From contig NZ_PXYG01000002.1 in NCBI RefSeq assembly GCF_003012775.1, forward strand, positions 62,001 through 126,000: 64,000 nucleotides of DNA, read 5' to 3'. A program made the position numbers and the translations under genes. The stretch is from Zobellella endophytica. Its GTDB lineage: Bacteria > Pseudomonadota > Gammaproteobacteria > Enterobacterales > Aeromonadaceae. Positions 1 through 8,449 of the stretch are shown one piece after another; position 1 is the stretch's first letter, and the number at the start of each line of letters is the position of its first letter. The notes under the pieces were generated by a model. It was not told the origin of the DNA. It worked only from the letters and a program-made list of their open reading frames with translations, and made no database searches.

Positions 1-1077
1 CAGCACCAGCAGCAGGTGGCCGGCGTCGTCCGGCGTGGCCCGGCTAAGGGAAAGATTGGCCAGCAACCAGCAGGGCCGGCCCGACCCGGTGCGCCACAGC
101 AGTTCCCCCTGCCAGCCTTGCTGGCGCACCTCGGCCAGCAGCCAGCCGACAGGCCGGGCCGGCTGCTGCCCCCGGGAGAGCCTCCTCTCCAGCAGGCCGG
201 GCCAGTCCAGCGCCAGGCAGCGCGACTCGGGCAGCTCCAGCAGGCGACAAAGGGCGGGGTTGACGTATTCCGCCTGCCCCTGCTCGTTCATGATGATCAT
301 GGCGGCCGGGCTGGCAGACACCGCCGCCGACAGACGACGGTTGAGGGCGTGGACACGCTCAAGCTCGGCCACCTCCTGCCGGAGCCGTCGCTGCATGTTG
401 TTCATGGCATCCACCAGGCGATCCAGCTCGTCCGGACGGTCATGACGGCGACGCTCCAGCCGGACAGCCTGGGCAAGGTGGTTCAGGTTGAGCCGGTCGG
501 CCACCCGCGCCAGCACCGCAAGATGGCGCGACAGGGCAAAGTGCAGCAGCAGCAGTATGACCAGGGTCACGCCCAGGGTCTTGGCGGCCTGGCTGGCCAG
601 CACCACCCACAATTTCTGCTGCAGGCTGACAAAAATCTCTTCCTTGTCCACCAACAGCGTCAGTTCGCCCAACACCCACTCGCGCTCCTTTTCATCCTGG
701 TGGCCCAGCACATAAAGATGACGGGACTCATGGCCCCTATTGGAAGCCTCGCCGCTGGTGTAGAGTCGGCCTTCGGCAGTGAGTAGTCTGGCATGAGAGA
801 CATAGGGCAAGGTAACAATGGAGTCGAGCCCCAGGCGGATACGTTGCTCGTCCATCAGCCAGAGGCTGTCGGTCAGGTCGGGCACAAAGGCCTGCTCGAC
901 ATCCGACAGCCGCAGGCCGAGGTTGCCGAGATCGCGGCGGTAATCGGTATAAAGCTGAACCCCCACCGCCAGGGTGGTAAAGAGGGAGCTGACGACCAGA
1001 ATCGCCGCCATCAGCCGAAAGGACAATGGATTGCGCCGATAAAATGTCACCATGCGGCTCAGTACGGGTACCGTCAC
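1..1077 (-). CDS. Membrane-bound PAS-domain sensor protein, C-terminus beyond window edge
   Basis: The minus-strand frame is open from a GTG at 1077 to the window edge (359 codons, no stop), so the protein is truncated here by the window. It reads MTVPVLSRMVTFYRRNPLSF at the start. A hydrophobic segment lies at about residues 21-41, then a roughly 115-residue periplasmic region, a second membrane segment at about 155-183, a HAMP-like linker, and a PAS-like region from about residue 250 (MIIMNEQGQAEYVNPALCRL). This layout is typical of sensor histidine kinases or diguanylate cyclases; the output domain is not visible, so the class is unknown. The GTG overlaps the stop of the upstream nuclease gene (GTGA), suggesting translational coupling. 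An internal ATG at 1053 is an alternative start. Confidence 0.8.
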   Translation of the reverse strand, partial: MTVPVLSRMVTFYRRNPLSFRLMAAILVVSSLFTTLAVGVQLYTDYRRDLGNLGLRLSDVEQAFVPDLTDSLWLMDEQRIRLGLDSIVTLPYVSHARLLTAEGRLYTSGEASNRGHESRHLYVLGHQDEKEREWVLGELTLLVDKEEIFVSLQQKLWVVLASQAAKTLGVTLVILLLLHFALSRHLAVLARVADRLNLNHLAQAVRLERRRHDRPDELDRLVDAMNNMQRRLRQEVAELERVHALNRRLSAAVSASPAAMIIMNEQGQAEYVNPALCRLLELPESRCLALDWPGLLERRLSRGQQPARPVGWLLAEVRQQGWQGELLWRTGSGRPCWLLANLSLSRATPDDAGHLLLVL

Positions 1078-2444
1078 GCCTCCTCTCCGCGCCCAATCAC
1101 CACCCGGGTGGCGGGCAGCAGCACTTCCAGCTTCTGCCTGAGCGCCGCCTTGGCCCCCTCATCCCCGTGGATCAGGCGGATCTCCCCGGGTGGCGGCACT
1201 ATGCCCACGGCAAAGTCGAGCAAATCCTGCTGGCCCGCGTGGGCCGAATAGCCGCTGACCTGATGCACCCGGGCCCTGATGTGGTAACGTTCTCCGTCCA
1301 GTTCCACCCAGCCCCCCCGAGGACCATAATCCAGAAGGGCCCGCCCCGGTGTGCCCATGGCCTGATAACCCACAAAGAGGACATCGTTGCGGACATCTCC
1401 CAACAGCGCCTTGAGGTAATTCACCACCCGACCGCCGGCGCACATGCCCGAGCCGGCCAGCACCACGCAGGGCTTGCGCGAGCGTGCCAGATAGCCCACG
1501 GCGTTGAGGTGATCCCGGTGGCCATTCACCAGGGTGAGCTGTTCGAAGGAAAGCGGGTGCCGGCCATGGGTCAGCAGGGCCTGGGCTTCGGCATTCCAGA
1601 AAGGCTTGAGCTGGCGGTAAAGGGCGGTGAAGTTGGCCGCCAGGGGAGAGTCCACCACCACTTCCAACTGGTTCCAGGGCAGCTCGGGCGCCGCCGCCTC
1701 ATTGCCGAATTCAGCGATAAGGCTTTCCAGCTCATACAGGATATCCTGGGTACGGCCCAGGCTGAAGGCGGGGATCAGCAGGGTGCCACCGTCGGCCAGG
1801 GCGTGTTCTATGGCCGCCTTCAGTCGCAGCCGACGGTGTTGCCGGCTTTCGTGATTCCTGTCGCCATAGGTGCTTTCCAGCACCAGCAGATCGCAGGCTG
1901 GTGGCGGCGTTGGCGCCACCAGCAAGGGAGCATGAGGCGCACCCAGGTCGCCACTGAACACCACTCGCCGGTTTTCCGCCTCGCACTCCACATAGGCCGA
2001 GCCCAGAATATGGCCGGCCCGCTGCAACCTTATGCGCAGCGGGCTGCCGGAGATTGACTGCCATTCACCATAAGGCAGGGGCATCAGGCGGGACGCCAAC
2101 AGAGTCAGCACCCGCCTAACCAGCGCTTTGTCGCGGGTAAAACCGATATTGAGGGCGTCTTCCAGCATCGCCGGCAGCAACAGGGCCGAGGGCTGAGAGC
2201 AGTAAATAGGCCCCTCGAACCCCGCCCCCAACAAATAGGGCAGCCGCCCCACATGGTCGATATGCACATGGGTCACCACCAGCGCCCGGATATGGCCAAT
2301 ATCGAAGTCGATGGCCGGGCCGGCGCCGGCTTCCGCCCTCTGAAACAGGCCGCAGTCGATGAGAATGCCGGTATCGTTCACCCGCAGTTCATGGCAGGAG
2401 CCGGTCACTCCCCTCACTGCCCCGTGGTGCAGTACCTCGACCAT
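1074..2444 (-). CDS. MBL-fold beta-CASP metallonuclease (RNA-processing exonuclease type)
   Basis: A 456-residue metallo-beta-lactamase protein with the zinc motif HVHIDH at residues 59-64 and further metal-ligand segments (AGHILGSAY, FSGDLGAPH). The middle is a beta-CASP domain (ESTYGDRNH, PAFSLGRTQDILYEL) and the C-terminal end is an RMMBL-type segment (VSGYSAHAGQQDLL). Proteins of this architecture, such as CPSF73/YSH1-like bacterial enzymes, cleave RNA; substrate specificity cannot be read from the sequence. I chose the ATG at 2444 because GGGAGA lies five bases upstream; an in-frame TTG at 2468 has no such site. It overlaps the downstream sensor gene by four bases. Confidence 0.9.
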   Translation of the reverse strand: MVEVLHHGAVRGVTGSCHELRVNDTGILIDCGLFQRAEAGAGPAIDFDIGHIRALVVTHVHIDHVGRLPYLLGAGFEGPIYCSQPSALLLPAMLEDALNIGFTRDKALVRRVLTLLASRLMPLPYGEWQSISGSPLRIRLQRAGHILGSAYVECEAENRRVVFSGDLGAPHAPLLVAPTPPPACDLLVLESTYGDRNHESRQHRRLRLKAAIEHALADGGTLLIPAFSLGRTQDILYELESLIAEFGNEAAAPELPWNQLEVVVDSPLAANFTALYRQLKPFWNAEAQALLTHGRHPLSFEQLTLVNGHRDHLNAVGYLARSRKPCVVLAGSGMCAGGRVVNYLKALLGDVRNDVLFVGYQAMGTPGRALLDYGPRGGWVELDGERYHIRARVHQVSGYSAHAGQQDLLDFAVGIVPPPGEIRLIHGDEGAKAALRQKLEVLLPATRVVIGRGEEA

Positions 2445-2618
2445 GGCGTCTCCCGGTGGAAGAATCAATTGAGACTAACTATAAACCAAAAACCAGGAAG
2501 GACGCGGGGATGACCGACACGCATGCCTGCCGCCGCCGGCCATTTGGCTCGACGCCGCTGAACCTGCCAGAATCGATAGCGAGTAGCGAGAGAACAAAAG
2601 GATTTGACTTCAGATACT

Positions 2619-2692
2619 TGGAGCGGGCGATGGGAATCGAACCCACGTATGCAGCTTGGGAAGCTACCGTTCTACCATTGAACTACGCCCGC
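2619..2692 (-). tRNA. glyU: tRNA-Gly (anticodon CCC)
   Basis: On the minus strand the 74 bases fold as a full cloverleaf: acceptor GCGGGCG pairs with CGCCCGC, anticodon loop TTCCCAA places CCC at positions 34-36, the T arm carries GGTTCGATTCC, and CCA is encoded. It closely resembles E. coli glyU. Confidence 0.97.
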
Positions 2693-2704
2693 CGAGGAGT
2701 CACC

Positions 2705-2732
2705 ACTATAAACTGTTTTGCCTGTTCGGCAA
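2705..2732 (-). promoter_or_regulatory. Probable sigma-70 promoter of tRNA-Gly
   Basis: Reading the minus strand, TTGCCG (2732-2727) is followed after 16 bases by TATAGT (2710-2705), about 12 bases before the mature tRNA 5' end. The spacing and hexamers fit a housekeeping promoter; no experimental evidence. Confidence 0.6.
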
Positions 2733-2891
2733 TCCCCCAAGTGGTTGATTGAGCAAGGAGTGAGCAATGTAGGCCGGGATCCACTGCTCACTCTTCAGGC
2801 CTCCCCCCTGACGCCCGCGGCCATTGGCAGCCTTGCCGCCATGGTGCAGAATAGACACGGCTTCTCTGTTTCTTCTTAATAAGGACTTTTC

Positions 2892-3260
2892 ATGCGTCTT
2901 CTCGGACTCACCCTCGCCGCCCTGACCCTTTCCGGCTGCGCCGGCTGGGGGTTCGACAGCAATGTGTCCCCCGCCGGCGTCAAGGACTATTACAAGGCCG
3001 ATGGCGTCGCGCTCTACACCAAGGCGGAACTAGAGGGGATCAATTACGTCACCCTCGGCTCGGTGGAAGGCGAAGCCTGCCAGTTGGCCAGCAACGAGGC
3101 ACCGCCCAGGGAGGCGGACGCCCGCCAGAGCATCCGCCGCCGTGCCGCCGACATGGGCGCCAACGGCCTGCTACTGGACAGCTGCATCCGCTTCGACGAC
3201 ATGCCCGGCTGCATCGAGCAGGTACTGTGCAGCGGCCAGGCGGTGAAGGTGGCCGAGTAA
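2892..3260 (+). CDS. rcsF: Outer-membrane lipoprotein RcsF, Rcs phosphorelay sensor
   Basis: A 122-residue lipoprotein with signal peptide and lipobox LSGC (lipidated Cys16). Four further cysteines at about 63, 98, 107 and 113 match the two disulfides that define RcsF. In E. coli RcsF senses outer-membrane and LPS stress and signals through IgaA to the Rcs phosphorelay. The AAGGAC ribosome site sits just upstream of the ATG. Its stop overlaps the start of trmO (TAATG), the same rcsF-trmO-proS neighbourhood as in E. coli. Slightly shorter than the 134-residue E. coli protein. No rcsB, C or D gene is in this window, so a functioning Rcs system cannot be confirmed here. Confidence 0.88.
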   Translation: MRLLGLTLAALTLSGCAGWGFDSNVSPAGVKDYYKADGVALYTKAELEGINYVTLGSVEGEACQLASNEAPPREADARQSIRRRAADMGANGLLLDSCIRFDDMPGCIEQVLCSGQAVKVAE

Positions 3261-3982
3261 TGGAGCCGGTCACCCTCGATCCCATCGGAATCATCCGCTC
3301 GCCCTACAAGGAAAAGTTTGCGGTGCCCCGCCAGCCGGGGCTGGTAACCCGCGCCCGCGCCCGGCTGGAGATGCTGCCGCCCTATAACGAGCCCAGCGCC
3401 TTCCGCGGTCTGGCCGAGTTCAGCCACCTGTGGCTGGTGTTCGTGTTCCACCAGACCCGGGCGCAGGGCTGGAACCCGACGGTACGCCCGCCCCGCCTCG
3501 GCGGTAACGAGCGGATCGGCGTCTTTGCCACCCGCTCCACCTTCAGGCCCAACCCTATTGGATTGTCGGTGGTGGAGCTGCATGAGATGTGCCGGGACGG
3601 CAACAAGGTGTGGCTGGAGCTCGGTGGCGTGGATCTGGTGGACGGCACCCCGGTGCTGGACATCAAGCCTTACCTGCCCTGGGCCGATGCCGTGCCCGAG
3701 GCCCACGGCGGCTTCGCCCCGGCCCCGCCGGACATCAGCATGGAGGTGATCTTCAGCCCCGCCGCCGAGCTGGCCTGCGCGCGCTCGGCGGTGCCCGAGC
3801 TGAAGGAGTTCATCAGCGAGGTGCTGGTGCAGGATCCGCGCCCGGCCTACAAGCGCGGCGGCCAGAGCTGGCAGCAGTACGGGGTACGGCTGCATCACTA
3901 CAATGTGCGTTACGAAGTGTTCGGCCAGCTGACCCGGGTGCTGGCCATCGAGCCGGAACATGACGGCGGTACTTCTGCCTGA
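3260..3982 (+). CDS. trmO: tRNA-Thr (adenine-N6) methyltransferase TrmO
   Basis: A 240-residue protein of the UPF0066/TsaA beta-barrel family. It begins MEPVTLDPIGIIRSPYKEKF and carries the family signatures GVFATRSTFRPNPIGLS and DIKPYLPWAD. TrmO uses S-adenosylmethionine to methylate N6 of t6A37 in tRNA-Thr, improving ACY decoding. The start is the ATG that shares its A with the rcsF stop codon, implying coupled translation. An in-frame start 33 bases upstream would lie inside rcsF and is less likely. Followed after 61 bases by proS. Confidence 0.93.
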   Translation: MEPVTLDPIGIIRSPYKEKFAVPRQPGLVTRARARLEMLPPYNEPSAFRGLAEFSHLWLVFVFHQTRAQGWNPTVRPPRLGGNERIGVFATRSTFRPNPIGLSVVELHEMCRDGNKVWLELGGVDLVDGTPVLDIKPYLPWADAVPEAHGGFAPAPPDISMEVIFSPAAELACARSAVPELKEFISEVLVQDPRPAYKRGGQSWQQYGVRLHHYNVRYEVFGQLTRVLAIEPEHDGGTSA

Positions 3983-4043
3983 CCGGCCCCCCTGCTACAA
4001 TCGCCTTCTTTAATGGATTCTAAGCTCAACAAGGTTCAAGCGC

Positions 4044-5762
4044 ATGCGTACCAGTCAATACTTGCTTTCCACCCTCAAAGAGACCCCGAGCGATGCCGAA
4101 GTGATCAGCCACCAGCTGATGCTGCGCGCGGGCATGATCCGCAAGCTGGCCTCCGGCCTCTACACCTGGCTGCCCAGTGGCCTGCGGGTATTGAACAAGG
4201 TGGCCGCCATCGTGCGGGAAGAAATGAACCGGGCCGGCGCCATCGAGATGCTGATGCCAGTGGTCCAGCCCGCCGACCTGTGGCAGGAAACCGGCCGCTG
4301 GGACAAGTTCGGCCCCGAGCTGCTGCGCATGCAGGACCGCCACGAGCGTCCCTTTGTGCTGGGCCCCACCCACGAGGAAGTGATCACCGCCATGGTGCGC
4401 AACGAGGTGGCCTCCTACAAGCAGCTGCCGCTCAACCTGTATCAGGTGCAAACCAAGTTCCGCGATGAAGTGCGCCCCCGCTTCGGGGTGATGCGCGCCC
4501 GGGAATTCCTGATGAAGGATGCCTATTCCTTCCACACCAGCCAGCAAAGCCTGCAGCAGACCTACGACGACATGTACCAGGCCTACAGCCGGGTGTTCGA
4601 GCGCATGGGCCTGGATTACCGGGCGGTGCTGGCCGATACCGGCGCCATCGGCGGCAGTGCCTCCCACGAGTTCCACGTGCTGGCCCAGAGCGGCGAGGAC
4701 GACATCGCCTTCTCCACCGGGTCCGATTACGCCGCCAATATCGAAATGGCGGAAGCGGTGGCACCCAAGGAGCACGCCGATGCCCCCACCCAGGAACTGA
4801 CCCTGGTGGACACCCCCAACGCCAAGACCATCGCCGATCTGGTGGCGCAGTTCGGGCTGGATATCACCAAAACCGTCAAGACCCTGCTGGTGCAGGCCGC
4901 CGAGGGCGAAGACTGCCCGCTGGTCGCGCTGATGGTACGCGGCGATCACGAGCTGAACGAAATCAAGGCCGAGAAGCTGCCCCAGGTGGCCAGCCCGCTG
5001 ACCTTCGCCACCGAAGAGGAAATCCGCGCCCTGGTCGGTGCCGGCCCCGGCTCCCTGGGCCCGCTCAACATGCCGGTACCGGTGATCATCGACCGCGCCG
5101 TGGCGGTGATGAGCGACTTCGGCGCCGGCGCCAACATCGAGGACAAACACTACTTCGGCCTTAACTGGGGCCGGGATCTGCCGCTGCCGCAAGTGGCCGA
5201 CCTGCGCAATGTGAAAGAAGGGGATCCCAGCCCGGACGGCCAGGGCGTGCTGCAGATCAAGCGCGGCATCGAGGTGGGCCATATCTTCCAGCTGGGCAAC
5301 AACTACTCCGCCAAGATGAACGCCACCGTGCTCAACGAAGACGGCAAGGCGGTGGTGCTGGAGATGGGCTGTTACGGCATCGGGGTATCCCGTATCGTGG
5401 CCGCCGCCATCGAGCAGAACCATGACGAGCGCGGCATTATCTGGCCGGACGCCATCGCCCCCTTCCAGGTGGTCATCATCCCGATGAACATGCACAAATC
5501 CCACCGGGTGCAGGACGTCGCCGAAAAACTCTATGCCGAGCTGAACGCCGCCGGCATCGAGGTGCTGTTCGACGATCGCAAGGAGCGCCCGGGCGTCATG
5601 TTCGCCGACATGGAGCTGATCGGTATTCCCCACAGCATCGTCATCGGCGAACGCGGCCTGGATAACGGCGTGGTGGAATACAAGCGCCGCCGCGGCGGCA
5701 ACAAGGTGGAAGTGGCCATCGACGACGTGGTAACCCAGGTCCGCCAGGCCTTGGCCGGTTAG
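4044..5762 (+). CDS. proS: Prolyl-tRNA synthetase, bacterial (ProS type 1) with editing domain
   Basis: The 572-residue class II synthetase attaches proline to tRNA-Pro. Motif 2 is visible as TKFRDE (137-142) followed by [17 protein letters not shown], and motif 3 as [10 protein letters not shown] (442-451). Between them lies the roughly 180-residue INS insertion that hydrolyses Ala-tRNA-Pro ([13 protein letters not shown] near 300). The anticodon-binding domain closes the protein ([20 protein letters not shown]). Length equals the E. coli enzyme. TACAAT at 3996-4001 could be a -10 element for a private promoter, but the -35 match is poor. Confidence 0.98.
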   Translation: MRTSQYLLSTLKETPSDAEVISHQLMLRAGMIRKLASGLYTWLPSGLRVLNKVAAIVREEMNRAGAIEMLMPVVQPADLWQETGRWDKFGPELLRMQDRHERPFVLGPTHEEVITAMVRNEVASYKQLPLNLYQVQTKFRDEVRPRFGVMRAREFLMKDAYSFHTSQQSLQQTYDDMYQAYSRVFERMGLDYRAVLADTGAIGGSASHEFHVLAQSGEDDIAFSTGSDYAANIEMAEAVAPKEHADAPTQELTLVDTPNAKTIADLVAQFGLDITKTVKTLLVQAAEGEDCPLVALMVRGDHELNEIKAEKLPQVASPLTFATEEEIRALVGAGPGSLGPLNMPVPVIIDRAVAVMSDFGAGANIEDKHYFGLNWGRDLPLPQVADLRNVKEGDPSPDGQGVLQIKRGIEVGHIFQLGNNYSAKMNATVLNEDGKAVVLEMGCYGIGVSRIVAAAIEQNHDERGIIWPDAIAPFQVVIIPMNMHKSHRVQDVAEKLYAELNAAGIEVLFDDRKERPGVMFADMELIGIPHSIVIGERGLDNGVVEYKRRRGGNKVEVAIDDVVTQVRQALAG

Positions 5763-5821
5763 GCGTGAGATGTGAGGCGTTGTAGCCGGTGCAACAACGC
5801 CACAGAACTCCGGAGTCGTAG

Positions 5822-5881
5822 GGTCCATTTCAATGGACCATTCCACCAACGACACCGGGGTTTGGTCGAATGAATTCGACC
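5822..5881. repeat. Pair of 18-bp palindromes in the proS/patatin spacer
   Basis: Two perfect hairpins lie 24 bases apart: GGTCCATTTCAATGGACC (5822-5839) and GGTCGAATGAATTCGACC (5864-5881). They are flanked by GTAGG on the left and by CCTAC on the right, so the whole unit is a larger inverted repeat. The same 18-bp motif recurs at 20559 and 31659 with different but complementary arms. The rest of the spacer shows nothing else recognisable. Confidence 0.8.
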
Positions 5882-5982
5882 CTACAGCCCCCCCGACAAC
5901 CTGCGCTTGCTCACATGCCGGTTAATCGACACTTTCTGCTCCATTAACAAGCACTTATACTGAGCAAAAAGGGGAGGACGCC

Positions 5983-7134
5983 ATGGAACGAGAAGAGGGC
6001 AATGCCTGCGCCCTGGTGCTGACCGGCGGCGGCGCCCGGGCGGCGTATCAGGTGGGCGTGATCAAGGCCATTTCCGAGTGTTATCCGCGCGGCCAGCCCA
6101 TTCCCTTTCCCATACTGTGCGGTACCTCGGCCGGCGCCATCAACGCCACCGGCCTGGCCTGCTACGCCTCCTGCTTCCATCTCGGGGTACGCAAGCTCGA
6201 ATACGTCTGGCGCCACCTGCACACCGGCCACATCCTGCGGCTGCAGGTCGGCCGGGTGCTGCTGCACTCGGCCAGGCGGATGTCACTGGGGCTTGTCGGC
6301 AGGCCCACGGAAGGCCGCCTGTCGCTGTTCGACAACAGCCCGCTGGAGCGGCTGCTGGAAAAGCTGATCGACTTCCAGCGCATCGACAATAACCTGCTCT
6401 ACGGCGCCCTGGAGGTGCTGGCCATTACCGCCTCCAACTACGATACCGGCGACTCCACCACCTTTTTCCAGGGCCGCCCCCATCACCAGCCCTGGGCCCG
6501 GGCCGGCCGCTCGGGACGCGCCGCCATCATCGCCACCCCGCACCTGATGGCCAGTAGCGCCCTGCCCTTCGTGTTCAAGCCCTGCCGGCTGCAGAACCAC
6601 CACTATGGCGACGGCTCCATTCACCAGCTCAACCCACTCAGCCCGGCCATTCACCTGGGGGCCGACAAGATATTGATCATCAGCCTGGCCAGCGACGACA
6701 CCGACTCCGGCATGCTGCCCAGCGATCCCAGCAGTTCGGATATCGCCGGCCATCTGCTGGACACCATCTTTACCGACGCGCTCACCTCGGACATCGAGCG
6801 ACTGCAGCGGATCAACAGCACCATTCGGCTGGTGCCCGAGCGCAAACGGGAGCAACTGGCGCTGCGCCACATCGACAACCTGGTGCTCAAGCCGAGCAGG
6901 AACCTGGACGATCTGACCCTCAGGCACTTTCACAAGTTGCCGCTCAATATCCGCGCCATGCTGCGGCTGTTCGGGGTGAATGCCGGTGATGCCACCGGCC
7001 TGGCCAGCTTCCTGCTGTTCGAGCAGGATTATTGCCGTGAACTGATCGAACTGGGTTACCAGGATACCCGCGCCCGCCTCGAGGAAGTCTGCCACTTCCT
7101 GGCGGTCGGCCAGCCGTTGCGCAAGACCGGCTGA
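5983..7134 (+). CDS. Patatin-like phospholipase family protein
   Basis: A 383-residue patatin-fold hydrolase. The oxyanion-hole motif GGGARA is at 15-20, the nucleophile elbow GTSAG at 47-51 (Ser49), and the catalytic-dyad aspartate in GDG at about 209-211. These three together define an intact Ser-Asp lipid acyl hydrolase. No signal peptide or membrane segment is seen, so it is probably cytoplasmic or membrane-peripheral. A GGGGAGG site lies upstream of the ATG. It is monocistronic and converges on tilS with one base between the stop codons. Substrate is unknown; the family includes phospholipases A and lysophospholipases. Confidence 0.87.
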   Translation: MEREEGNACALVLTGGGARAAYQVGVIKAISECYPRGQPIPFPILCGTSAGAINATGLACYASCFHLGVRKLEYVWRHLHTGHILRLQVGRVLLHSARRMSLGLVGRPTEGRLSLFDNSPLERLLEKLIDFQRIDNNLLYGALEVLAITASNYDTGDSTTFFQGRPHHQPWARAGRSGRAAIIATPHLMASSALPFVFKPCRLQNHHYGDGSIHQLNPLSPAIHLGADKILIISLASDDTDSGMLPSDPSSSDIAGHLLDTIFTDALTSDIERLQRINSTIRLVPERKREQLALRHIDNLVLKPSRNLDDLTLRHFHKLPLNIRAMLRLFGVNAGDATGLASFLLFEQDYCRELIELGYQDTRARLEEVCHFLAVGQPLRKTG

Positions 7135-7135
7135 T

Positions 7136-8449
7136 TTAGCCCGGCTGCCACGCCAGGCACCAGCCGGACTGGCCGGGTGGCGCGGCGTATTCAGCCACGA
7201 CAAAGAGCCCGACCGCCGCCACCAGCCGCTCCCCTTCCATCAGCAGCGGCACCCGCTCCCGTTGCCAGGGAGGAACGGCGTACTCCTGCCACAGCTTCTT
7301 CAGCGGCCGGGAGCCGGCCCGCCCCACCGGCCGGGCGCGCAGCCCCGGTACCCCGAAGGCAATATGCAAGCCCGCCGGATCGAGCCGGCCGCTCAGTTGG
7401 GCCGCCCCGGCATGATACAACCGCAACCGCCCCACCCCGAGTTCGAGCCAGTCACCGGCGGCCAGGTTCGCCAGGGGCCGCGGCTGGCCGTCCTGCTCCG
7501 GCACGTACAGGCAGCCCTGGTAGCGCCGGATCTCCTTGCTTCCCAGCCGGAGCAACGGCGTGGCGTCGGCCCGGGCCAGCGCCAGTTCCTGCCAGACGGC
7601 CGTCAGCTGGGCGCGGCTGCAATGGATGTCGTGCCGCTGCAGCCAATGGCGCAGCGCGTTGTGCCGCCGGGCGGGAGCCAGCGCCTGCAGCCCGGAGATC
7701 GAGATGCCGTCGGCGGCGTTGAGCAGGGCGGGCACATCCTGCCCGGCCAGCTCGTCGGCCAGCGCCAGCTGCTCGGCGCACAGCTCGGCGCTGCGGCTTG
7801 CGGTTTCGTTGAAGGAAGGCCACTGGGCCAGCAGCCTCGGCAAGATCTCGTTGCGCAGGAAATTGCGGTCGAAACGGGTGTCGGCGTTGCTGGGATCCTC
7901 CACCCAGCGCAACCCCTGCTCCCGGGCGAACCGCTCCAGCACCCGGCGGGACAGCCCCAGCAGCGGACGCACCTGGCGGCCGGCGCCGAGCGCCCTGGTT
8001 GCCGGCATGGCCGCCAGCCCCGCCACCCCGGCGCCGCGCTTGAGCGCCAGCAACAGGGTCTCGGCCTGATCGTCCTGGTGATGGCCGGTCAGCAGCGCGT
8101 CCCCCGGGCGCAGCTCCGCCGCCAGCGCCCGGTAGCGCGCCTCCCGCGCCGCTGCCTCCAGGCTGATGCGCGGCCCCCCGGCTACCCGTACCCTGATGAT
8201 CCTGCACGGCACCCCCAGCGCCCCGGCAACCGCGCCGCAATGTTCGGGCCAGGCGTCCGCCGCCGCCTGCAGGCCGTGGTGTACATGGAGCGCCACCAGC
8301 TGCCGCCCCTGCTCGCGGGCGAGCCGGGCGCACAGCGCCAGCAGCACGGTGGAGTCGAGCCCGCCGCTGAAGGCGACGAACAGCCGGCCGTTCGGCGCCA
8401 ACTGCTGCATTTTTCGGCTAAAATGTTGATAAAGTGTGCTCAAGGCCAT
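7136..8449 (-). CDS. tilS: tRNA(Ile)-lysidine synthetase TilS
   Basis: A 437-residue N-type ATP pyrophosphatase with the PP-loop SGGLDS at about 28-33, followed by TGHHQDDQAETLLL and the substrate-specificity domains. TilS converts C34 of the CAU-anticodon tRNA-Ile to lysidine, switching its decoding from AUG to AUA; it is normally essential. E. coli TilS has 432 residues and also lies near accA. The chosen ATG overlaps the end of the upstream diguanylate cyclase gene by ten bases, so coupling is likely. The C-terminal domain (RPLKKLWQEYAVPPWQRERVPLL) is complete. Confidence 0.96.
   Translation of the reverse strand: MALSTLYQHFSRKMQQLAPNGRLFVAFSGGLDSTVLLALCARLAREQGRQLVALHVHHGLQAAADAWPEHCGAVAGALGVPCRIIRVRVAGGPRISLEAAAREARYRALAAELRPGDALLTGHHQDDQAETLLLALKRGAGVAGLAAMPATRALGAGRQVRPLLGLSRRVLERFAREQGLRWVEDPSNADTRFDRNFLRNEILPRLLAQWPSFNETASRSAELCAEQLALADELAGQDVPALLNAADGISISGLQALAPARRHNALRHWLQRHDIHCSRAQLTAVWQELALARADATPLLRLGSKEIRRYQGCLYVPEQDGQPRPLANLAAGDWLELGVGRLRLYHAGAAQLSGRLDPAGLHIAFGVPGLRARPVGRAGSRPLKKLWQEYAVPPWQRERVPLLMEGERLVAAVGLFVVAEYAAPPGQSGWCLAWQPG

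Noticed and set aside
4026-5855. A 609-codon minus-strand frame opposite proS
   Set aside because: Same antisense effect; proS on the plus strand has all synthetase motifs.
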